DNA of 38,561 nucleotides, taken from NCBI RefSeq assembly GCF_000429725.1, contig NZ_KE386946.1, forward strand, positions 1 through 38,561, in the 5' to 3' direction. Under the pieces are notes generated by a model, which searched no databases, was not told where the DNA came from, and saw nothing but the letters and a program-made list of their open reading frames with translations. This document shows, piece after piece, positions 32,714-38,561 of the stretch. The DNA comes from Alkalicoccus chagannorensis DSM 18086. GTDB taxonomy: Bacteria > Bacillota > Bacilli > Bacillales > Salisediminibacteriaceae. Made by a program: the position numbers and the translations under genes. Numbering within the stretch: position 1 is the stretch's first letter; every line of letters begins with the position of its first letter.

Positions 32714-34474
32714 CTAGCGATTCGTCCGCTCCAAATAACGCTGAATATAGAGGGCCAGCTGCAGTTCAAATAGAATCTTTCCGTTGAATTCCTCTAATTG
32801 AAGCAGCTGCCGGATCGAATTCAGCCGGTACTTGAGCGTGTTGACGTGAATGAAAAGGGTGTCCGAGGCGGCGCGCAGCGACTGGTTTTCGTTCACGTAC
32901 GCTTCCAGGGAAGCGAGGAGAACCGAGCGGCGCTCCGGCTCGCATTGAAGGATCGGCTCCAGCTTCTCGATGACGTACCCTTCCAGTTCGCTGTGTTCCA
33001 TGCTCATAAACAGCCGCTCCGGTCCCAGGTCGGCAGGCGACAGCAGCGTACCGCTCGTCCGGGCTGCTTCCGCGCATTTCAATGCATCCCGATAGGAGGC
33101 GCGCACGTATTTCAGCTGAGGAACCGACCGGCCGAGACCGGCAGCCGGTCGGAAGCCGGTGTAGCGTTCGACTTGGGCGGCATATTCCTCGATCCGCCGG
33201 CGGACAATGGCCATGCTCTGTCGTTCCTCGGGTGTGGTCAGCGTGAACATGATGGTCATCTCCTGTCCCCGGTGCAGCAGGTACGTGTGCTCCTCGTCCT
33301 GCAGCAGCTCCCTCGTCAAGTAACGGAGAAGTGGATGTTCTGCTTCTTCCCACTGCCCCTGCGGAAGCGTCATGTGTGCGAGCACGTAATCGGCCTCGCC
33401 CGCATGATGGTAGGGCAGGGAGGAGATCTGCATGTAGGAAAGCTCCTCCCATTCATGGTCCAAAAGCGGTTTGAGCAGCTGTCCCCGGGCGGTTGCTGTT
33501 TCGATGATGTCTTTTTTCCGACGGAGCATTTCCCCGGCGAAGACGACGCTCGTCTGCTCGATGGCGAACCGGTCGAGGGGATCGATCCGGCTGTTTTCTT
33601 TCATAATAACCGCCAGCCAGCCGAGCGTCGTCCCTTCGGAGCGGACGGGAAAGAAGACGGCCCGCCGACCTCCTGCCGGCATCTGCCAGTGGAGTATCGA
33701 AGGACCGCTGTGCTGGACCTCCTGGATGAGCCGGTCTTTTTGGGCTTCTAGTAACGAAAGCGCCTCTTCACGGGCACCAGCGGAAGAGGCTTCGAGCAGG
33801 TCAAAAACATCGTTGACGAGCACCACTTTTTCCTCGATCAGGCCGGCCAGGGTGCGGGTGATATCCCGAGTGCCTCCGCGTGCGAGGGCGACGTTGGAGA
33901 GGGCTTCGTGAATCATCTGGGTGCGCTGCTGGCGGGCGAACAGCATGGCGTTCTCGATGGCGATGGATGCCTGGGCGGCGAAGGTTTCCAGCACGTCGAG
34001 GTCTTCTTCGGTGAAGGTGATGCTGTCGTCGAAGGCATCGACGGTCAGGACGCCGATCGCTTTTCCGCGTGCCATCATCGGGACGGAGAGGACGCTCGTC
34101 GGAATGTGATACCCGCCGAGCGCTTCGGAGTATTCGGCGGCGGTTTCTTTCCGAATGTTGGCCATGGTGGCCTCGGCTTCGGCGGCGGTGTGGAGAATGC
34201 GGCCTGTGCCGGAAGCAAAGACGCTCCCGCTGATCCCTTCTCCCGGCACGAGGACGGTCTGCCGCATGGCGTCGAGTTGAAAGTAGCCGCCGGTCATGCG
34301 GATGCGCAGAAGCTGATGTTCTTCGTCATAAAGAAACAGGAGAATGCCATGGACGCCGTCGATGACGCGGCTGACTTCTCCTGTCAGTTGGAGCAGGACG
34401 GTTTCGAGATCGAGCGAAGAGGTGAGTGCTCTGGCCGCGCCGATCAGGCTGAGCAGCTTCTGGTGCTGTTCCAT
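32714..34474 (-). CDS. GAF-domain PucR/CdaR-type transcriptional regulator
   Basis: A 586-residue protein starting at ATG 34474 after GCGGGG. Residues about 20-175 form a GAF sensor domain (VPGEGISGSVFASG, TSVLSVPMMARGKAIGVLTVDA, ETFAAQASIAIENA). The middle (about 190-480) has a PucR-like region, including RPAAGLGRSV. The C-terminal HTH (about 525-580) shows NQSLRAASDTLFIHVNTLKYRL, the PucR_HTH/HTH_30 signature. Relatives activate catabolism of purines, proline, sugar acids or GABA in response to a ligand. The position next to the M20-TRAP operon and divergent from the symporter suggests control of both. Confidence 0.88.
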   Translation of the reverse strand: MEQHQKLLSLIGAARALTSSLDLETVLLQLTGEVSRVIDGVHGILLFLYDEEHQLLRIRMTGGYFQLDAMRQTVLVPGEGISGSVFASGTGRILHTAAEAEATMANIRKETAAEYSEALGGYHIPTSVLSVPMMARGKAIGVLTVDAFDDSITFTEEDLDVLETFAAQASIAIENAMLFARQQRTQMIHEALSNVALARGGTRDITRTLAGLIEEKVVLVNDVFDLLEASSAGAREEALSLLEAQKDRLIQEVQHSGPSILHWQMPAGGRRAVFFPVRSEGTTLGWLAVIMKENSRIDPLDRFAIEQTSVVFAGEMLRRKKDIIETATARGQLLKPLLDHEWEELSYMQISSLPYHHAGEADYVLAHMTLPQGQWEEAEHPLLRYLTRELLQDEEHTYLLHRGQEMTIMFTLTTPEERQSMAIVRRRIEEYAAQVERYTGFRPAAGLGRSVPQLKYVRASYRDALKCAEAARTSGTLLSPADLGPERLFMSMEHSELEGYVIEKLEPILQCEPERRSVLLASLEAYVNENQSLRAASDTLFIHVNTLKYRLNSIRQLLQLEEFNGKILFELQLALYIQRYLERTNR

Positions 34475-34591
34475 AGCAGAGACCCCGCTTTCTGTGTGTA
34501 ATCATGTTTCTATTATAGTACTTTGGTTGTTAGAAGAAAATCTTCGATGGAAAAAGAGTGAATGATTGTAAAAGAGGGAAGGGAAAAAAGA

Positions 34592-34608
34592 GTTTAATCA
34601 TATTAAAC
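34592..34608. promoter_or_regulatory. Palindrome in the DASS symporter upstream region
   Basis: GTTTAAT (34592-34598) and ATTAAAC (34602-34608) form a perfect 7-bp inverted repeat with a 3-base centre, 36 bases before the symporter start. It may be an operator. The AT-rich content makes chance more likely than for the GC-rich sites. Confidence 0.4.
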
Positions 34609-34644
34609 CAGAAAAAGACCGAGACGAAAAGAAGGAGGGGTTTT

Positions 34645-36306
34645 ATGGTGACATGGATGCGGGAGACGTGGGCGGCTGCCTGGCGCAGCCACGATCGTAC
34701 GAAGGAGCTGCTGAAGTTCGTCACGTTCATGGCGGATGGACCGCCGAGCGATGAGCGGAAGCAGATGGAGACAGCTTCCGGGAAGATGACGAATACATAC
34801 CGGCAGCCGTCGCCGGACGGACAGGATTTTTCGCTGAAACAGAAGGTGGGGCTGCTGCTCGGACCGCTGTTGTTTTTAGCAATTTATTTTCTTTTTGATG
34901 CGGAAGGTCTCGCCGATGAGGCGCGCGGGGTGCTTGCGGTCACTGCGTGGATTGCGACGTGGTGGATCACCGAAGCGATTCCGATTCCGGTAACGGCACT
35001 GATTCCGGTGATTTTATTTCCGCTGGTCACGGAGCTGGAAACCGGGGAAGTCACCCCCAACTACGGGGATGGTATCGTTTTTCTCTTCCTCGGAGGGTTT
35101 ATTATTGCATTGGCGCTGGAGCGGTGGAACCTGCACCGGCGGATTGCTTTAACGATCATTAATTTTGTTGGAACGAGCACGAAACGACTGGTGCTCGGAT
35201 TTATGCTGGCGACAGCCTTTCTGTCGATGTGGATCTCGAACACGGCGACCGCGATGATGATGGTGCCGATTGGTACTGCGATCATCTTTCAATTCACCCA
35301 GCTGATGAAAGAAGGGGACATTGAAGATGCGGAGAATCAGGAGAAGACTTTTTCAAAAGGATTAATGATTGCGGTTGCATTTGCTGCGTCGATCGGGGGG
35401 CTCGGTACGATCATCGGGACACCGCCGAATACGATCCTGGCCGGGCAGCTTGATGAGATCTTCGGCATCGACCTCTCCTTTGCGAACTGGATGATGTTCG
35501 GTGTGCCGCTGGCAGCCGTGCTGCTCGTGCTTGCATGGCTCTACCTCGTCAACATTGCCTTCCCGATGAAGCTGAAGGAAATTCCGGGGAGTGGAGAGCT
35601 GATCCGAAAAGAACGTGAGGAATTAGGGAAGATGTCCGGCGATGAAAAGCTGGTCATGACGATTTTTACTATGACAGCGCTTGCTTGGATTTCGCGGGAG
35701 TACGTGCTTCAGGAATTCATTCATGAAGGTATTGATGATACCCTCATTGCCATTACCGGGGCGGTGACGCTGTTTTTAATTCCGTCTGTGAAGTATCAGG
35801 GTGTGAAGCTCATGAACTGGGCGACGGCGAAGAACGTGCCGTGGGGCATTCTGCTCCTGTTCGGCGGTGGTCTCGCGATTGCGAGCGCCTTCGGGGATAC
35901 CGGGCTCGATGAGTGGATCGGAACGCAGCTGACGGTTCTCGGCGGCGTGCAGCTGATTGTGATGGTGCTTGGTATTGCTGTCATGGTCATGTTCCTGACA
36001 GAAATCACCTCCAACACGGCCTCTGCGACGATGCTCATGCCGATCATGGCTTCTCTGGCGGCCGCAGTAGATGTGCACCCATTTGCCATGATGGTTCCGG
36101 CCGCGGTAGCCGCTTCCTGTGCGTTCATGCTGCCGGTAGCGACGCCGCCGAACGCGGTCGTCTTCGGTTCCGGTTATTTGAGAATGGGCGACATGATCAA
36201 AGCCGGTATATGGATGAACTTGATTGCCATCGTGGTACTGACCGCCTTCGTGGTGCTGTTGCTGCCAGTTGTCTTTGGCATTGATTTGACAAGCTTCCCG
36301 TCATAA
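34645..36306 (+). CDS. DASS/SLC13-type sodium:dicarboxylate symporter
   Basis: A 553-residue membrane protein. ATG 34645 follows AAGGAGGGG; the in-frame ATG at 34558 has no site. A hydrophilic N-terminal segment (about 65 residues) leads to about twelve helices. The two Na+/substrate hairpins carry the SNT motif: WISNTATAMMMVPIG and TSNTASATMLMPI. Also present are WWITEAIPIPVTAL, TIIGTPPNTI and the late PVATPPNAVVFGSGY. Bacterial relatives (SdcS, VcINDY) import succinate, malate or fumarate with Na+. It is divergent from the PucR-type regulator, so it may take part in the same carboxylate metabolism. Confidence 0.92.
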   Translation: MVTWMRETWAAAWRSHDRTKELLKFVTFMADGPPSDERKQMETASGKMTNTYRQPSPDGQDFSLKQKVGLLLGPLLFLAIYFLFDAEGLADEARGVLAVTAWIATWWITEAIPIPVTALIPVILFPLVTELETGEVTPNYGDGIVFLFLGGFIIALALERWNLHRRIALTIINFVGTSTKRLVLGFMLATAFLSMWISNTATAMMMVPIGTAIIFQFTQLMKEGDIEDAENQEKTFSKGLMIAVAFAASIGGLGTIIGTPPNTILAGQLDEIFGIDLSFANWMMFGVPLAAVLLVLAWLYLVNIAFPMKLKEIPGSGELIRKEREELGKMSGDEKLVMTIFTMTALAWISREYVLQEFIHEGIDDTLIAITGAVTLFLIPSVKYQGVKLMNWATAKNVPWGILLLFGGGLAIASAFGDTGLDEWIGTQLTVLGGVQLIVMVLGIAVMVMFLTEITSNTASATMLMPIMASLAAAVDVHPFAMMVPAAVAASCAFMLPVATPPNAVVFGSGYLRMGDMIKAGIWMNLIAIVVLTAFVVLLLPVVFGIDLTSFPS

Positions 36307-36321
36307 ATGATGATGTTGACT

Positions 36322-36369
36322 GCCCCAGTCTCCCTCCGGATCTCCGGATGGGAGGCTGGGGCTTTTTTT
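36322..36369 (+). terminator. Terminator of the symporter gene
   Basis: A long stem with arms GCCCCAGTCTCCC (36322-36334) and GGGAGGCTGGGGC (36350-36362) holds an inner TCCGGA repeat and is followed by seven T residues. It starts 16 bases after the stop codon. Confidence 0.92.
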
Positions 36370-36409
36370 GTTAGGGAGATGCCCATCCGGTTTTCTGCTG
36401 GAGGAAATG

Positions 36410-37251
36410 CTGCGGGAAAAAGTGATATGGATCGTTGGTGCCGTGGATGGGGAGCGGATCGGTCACTCGCGGTGCCGGCTCGGACGTTCGGAGGCGGTGG
36501 GCGGTCGCAAGGTGGGGACGCGCAGTCGCTAGAAGCGGAAAAGCGGTCACAGCGGAGCTGGGCGGACACTCGGAAGGGCGCAGCGGACGTTCAGGAGCCG
36601 AGCTCGGTCACTCAGGATAACGCAGCGGCGCTTCGTCCGAGACCGGCGACCTCTCCACCGTAAACCAAAAGACCGCCAGTCACCCAAGCCCTTCTGGTAT
36701 ACGGCTGGCGGAGCAGCCGCGGAAAAGAGGGTATCATGGTCCGCTCTGGTTGTGAATCTGGCGCGGAGCGGTCATTCGCGGCGCCGGCTCGGACGTTCGG
36801 AGGCGGTGGGCGGTCGCAAGGCGGGGACGCGCAGTCGCTGGAAGCGGAAAAGCGGTCACACCGGCGCTGGGCGGTCACTCGGAAGGACGCAGCGGACGTT
36901 CAGGAGCCTCGCTCGGTCACTCAGCGCCATGCAGCGGCGCTTCGGTCCAGTCTCCTCCAGAAACCTTAAGACCGTCAGTCACCCAAGCCCATCTGGTTTA
37001 CGGCTGCCGGGGCAGCCGCGGGCGGACGCAAGGCGGGAGCGGGCAGTCGCTGGAAGCGGACAAGCGGTCACATTGGCGCTGGGCGGTCACTTAAGAGGAC
37101 TCAGCAGACGTTCAGGAGCCGAGCTCGGTCACTCAGCGCTACAAAGCGGCGCTTCGGCCGAGATCGGCGACGTCTCCACCGGAAACCTTAAAACAGCCAG
37201 TTACCCAAGCCCTTCTGGTTTACGGCTGTCTGGGCAGCCGCGGAAAAGAGG
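36410..37251 (+). repeat. Array of three phased elements (third copy shortened)
   Basis: Element heads (CGG or CAG) in copy 1 start at 36460, 36481, 36502, 36523, 36544, 36563, 36584, 36605 and 36626. In copy 2 they start at 36769, 36790, 36811, 36832, 36853, 36872, 36893, 36914 and 36935. In copy 3, which lacks about 75 bases and the first two elements, they start at 37023, 37044, 37065, 37084, 37105, 37126 and 37147. The spacing is always 21 bp, except the step after the fifth element, which is 19. Between runs is a conserved block with ACCGTCAGTCACCCAAGCCC and the hairpin CGGCTGCCGGGGCAGCCG (37002-37019). The array fills the convergent gap after the symporter and points along its transcription. 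Confidence 0.92.
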
Positions 37252-37330
37252 TCGCTCATCTTTCTTCTTCTATGAAGGAAGCTGAGGTAGTTTTGATTAT
37301 CTTTGGAGAAGGCATCAGCAAGTGAAATGC

Positions 37331-37366
37331 AAAAAAGATTCCGCCCTCATGTTGGACGGAATCTTT
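37331..37366 (-). terminator. Terminator of the NERD-domain gene
   Basis: A 10-bp stem (AAAGATTCCG at 37334-37343 with CGGAATCTTT at 37357-37366) is followed on the minus strand by TTTTTT including the stem end. It lies 8 bases beyond the stop at 37374. Confidence 0.85.
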
Positions 37367-37373
37367 ACCTTGT

Positions 37374-38345
37374 TTAAAGTGTTTTTTCATAGGCTTCTTC
37401 TATTTTATCTATTAAGAGGAGGCGTTTGTTTCCGCTTCGCGTGGAAAATGGTGCAATGAGCCGAAGGGTACTTCTGGCGGGGATATTTCCAAAGATGAAA
37501 TCAAACGTTTTTCTGTGAAGTGGTGTTTGGATCAGTAGACTAATGTCTCTGAGAGTATGTATGTGGGTGTTCACGTCACGCCAATCACAGGAGGTACATT
37601 TCCAGGAGCGTTTGATGCGCATTATAGTTTGATTCCCGCAATGTTGGCAGGTTAATTTTCCGAGTATTTCCGTTTCAGCTAGGTGATACTTTTTTAATAC
37701 GTTGGAGCGATGCTCGGCATTGCTGTTCTTCAGAGTTTCGCAGATGCTTTTCATCTTTTCTTTCGTAATAACCCGTCGAGTATAAATCTTGCTTACATGC
37801 ATCAGCTCTCTCGGAAGGTTTGCTGCGTGGTAGATACCATCATGATCAGCAGGAGCTTCAATGATCGCCTGATAATTAGAAATGAGGACATGGTTCAGCA
37901 CAGGTGGATTCACGTCAGCGTATTTTTTCAGCCAAAGGCGAAAGTGAAATGCCTGGCGGCTGCTTTGATTCACGGGACAAGCGAAGGATTGGAGGCTGCC
38001 ATCCAGCATCCGGAGCAGCTGTCCATGTTTTAAGTCAAATGTTAATGTACCAGCCATGTTTTTTACTTCGCCTATGAAAGCGAAACAGGGATGGAGGATG
38101 AGGAGGTCTATTTGAAATGTTTCTCCATTAGCTGGAGAACGGAGCGTCATGTTCCGAAAAACTTTACAGTTTTCTGGAATCATTGGCATCTGCAAGTCGA
38201 GCGTCTGCTCGCCGGCGTGACCAATTTTGAAACGACGCAGATGCTCCGTTATTTCCTCTCTTTTTGGGTGAGGATTCGGCAGTCTTCTTAAAAGTGCCTG
38301 AAGTTGATCGATGATTATTGGCTGCTGTAGTGATGGCTGTTTCAT
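37374..38345 (-). CDS. NERD-domain nuclease-like protein with C-terminal zinc ribbon
   Basis: A 323-residue protein. I place the start at ATG 38345 (MKQPSL), seven bases after AGGGGGA; the ATG two codons upstream touches that site. The NERD domain (about 40-150) shows GHAGEQTLD, QIDLLILHP (Asp80) and FIGEVKN (Glu93-x-Lys95), which fits a PD-(D/E)xK-type nuclease core. The C-terminal part has a zinc ribbon with Cys233, Cys236, Cys250 and Cys253. The gene and its upstream region are visibly richer in A+T than the neighbours, which hints at acquisition. It is flanked on both sides by phased repeat arrays. NERD proteins are thought to process DNA; the target is unknown. Confidence 0.85.
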   Translation of the reverse strand: MKQPSLQQPIIIDQLQALLRRLPNPHPKREEITEHLRRFKIGHAGEQTLDLQMPMIPENCKVFRNMTLRSPANGETFQIDLLILHPCFAFIGEVKNMAGTLTFDLKHGQLLRMLDGSLQSFACPVNQSSRQAFHFRLWLKKYADVNPPVLNHVLISNYQAIIEAPADHDGIYHAANLPRELMHVSKIYTRRVITKEKMKSICETLKNSNAEHRSNVLKKYHLAETEILGKLTCQHCGNQTIMRIKRSWKCTSCDWRDVNTHIHTLRDISLLIQTPLHRKTFDFIFGNIPARSTLRLIAPFSTRSGNKRLLLIDKIEEAYEKTL

Positions 38346-38428
38346 CGGCATTCCCCCTACATAGAAATATGAGTTTATTATACCTGTAATTACAATAAAT
38401 GCAAACAAACATTCCCTTTTAGATAGGG

Positions 38429-38561
38429 CGGCAAAGAGATACGGGTCTGGTGTGTCCGTAGATCTAGCGCGGAGCGGTCACTCGCGGCGCCGGCTCGGAC
38501 GTTCGGAGGAGGTGGGCGGTCGCAAGGCGACAGCGGGCGGTCGCTGGAAGCGGGAAAGCGG
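38429..38561 (+). repeat. Start of another phased element array, cut by window end
   Basis: From GCGGCAAAGAG (about 38429) the sequence follows the array unit: TAGATCTAGCGCGGAG, then element heads CGGTCACTC, CGGACGTTC, CGGTCGCAA and CGGTCGCTG near 38475, 38496, 38517 and 38538, again 21 bp apart. It lies upstream of the NERD gene, pointing away from it. The remainder is outside the window. Confidence 0.85.

Noticed and set aside
36410-37251. Reading the phased arrays as CRISPR arrays
   Set aside because: There is no constant 24-37 bp repeat alternating with unique spacers. The constant heads are only about 9 bases and the larger 299-bp units are near-identical throughout, with no cas genes.
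1-38561. Search for tRNA, rRNA, insertion sequences, phage genes and toxin-antitoxin pairs
   Set aside because: No cloverleaf with a T-loop GTTCRANNC and CCA end, no rRNA segments, no transposase, integrase or terminal repeats, and no convincing small toxin-antitoxin gene pair were seen by eye.

Overview
The window looks like a chromosomal segment of a Gram-positive Bacillaceae. Most genes carry strong AAGGAGG-type ribosome binding sites, ugpA has a TTG start, and there are a Bacillus-style TPP riboswitch and homologues of Bacillus families (YcbJ/Mph, YdhG-like DUF1801, DUF4181). The DNA is fairly GC-rich. The exported lipoproteins carry long Asp/Glu/Asn-rich linkers, which suggests a moderately halophilic or alkaliphilic member such as an Alkalicoccus-like genus; that placement is inference. 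No phage, plasmid or insertion sequence was recognised.

Layout. 1-3.3 kb: the end of a GNAT acetyltransferase gene, a 3'-truncated uridine-kinase-like pseudogene, a chemoreceptor gene broken by one in-frame stop codon, and a small membrane protein. 3.4-10 kb, plus strand: AraC/GyrI-type regulator, DUF1801 protein, SDR, alpha/beta hydrolase, macrolide-phosphotransferase-like kinase, and an ABC-F protein behind an attenuator leader; the last two form a probable intrinsic antibiotic-protection pair. 9.9-12.5 kb, minus strand: small membrane protein with an Xre regulator, then a DesK/NarL-type two-component system. 12.7-15.7 kb: an unusual DUF418-CDF fusion and a membrane diguanylate cyclase. 17-21.5 kb: a complete glycerol-3-phosphate-type ABC importer (ugpC-A-E-B). 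22.7-25 kb: iron alcohol dehydrogenase behind a CapA-type lipoprotein. 25.1-28.1 kb: a TPP riboswitch without a thiamine gene, an SDR, a DUF1801 protein, one leftover type I-C CRISPR repeat, DUF4181 and a rhodanese lipoprotein. 28.2-36.3 kb: a catabolic module of an M20 amidohydrolase, a TRAP transporter (dctP-Q-M), a GAF/PucR regulator and a divergent DASS symporter. 37.4-38.3 kb: a NERD nuclease-like protein.

The most striking feature is a family of intergenic arrays at 4.4-4.8, 15.9-16.8, 21.7-22.6, 36.4-37.25 and 38.4 kb to the window end. Each full unit is about 299 bp. It holds nine short degenerate elements beginning CGG or CAG, spaced 21-21-21-21-19-21-21-21 bp, then a conserved segment with a perfect hairpin. 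The spacing is kept exactly even in a highly diverged copy and, as far as it extends, in a deletion copy. Four of the five arrays lie downstream of a gene and point in its direction of transcription. I do not recognise this element as a described family.

Gene cooperation. The hydrolase, TRAP transporter and PucR-type regulator look like one regulon for uptake and hydrolysis of a carbamoylated or ureide-type organic acid, with a dicarboxylate symporter divergent from the regulator. The Ugp operon imports glycerol-3-phosphate or its diesters. The Mph-like kinase and ABC-F protein probably act together against ribosome-targeting drugs.
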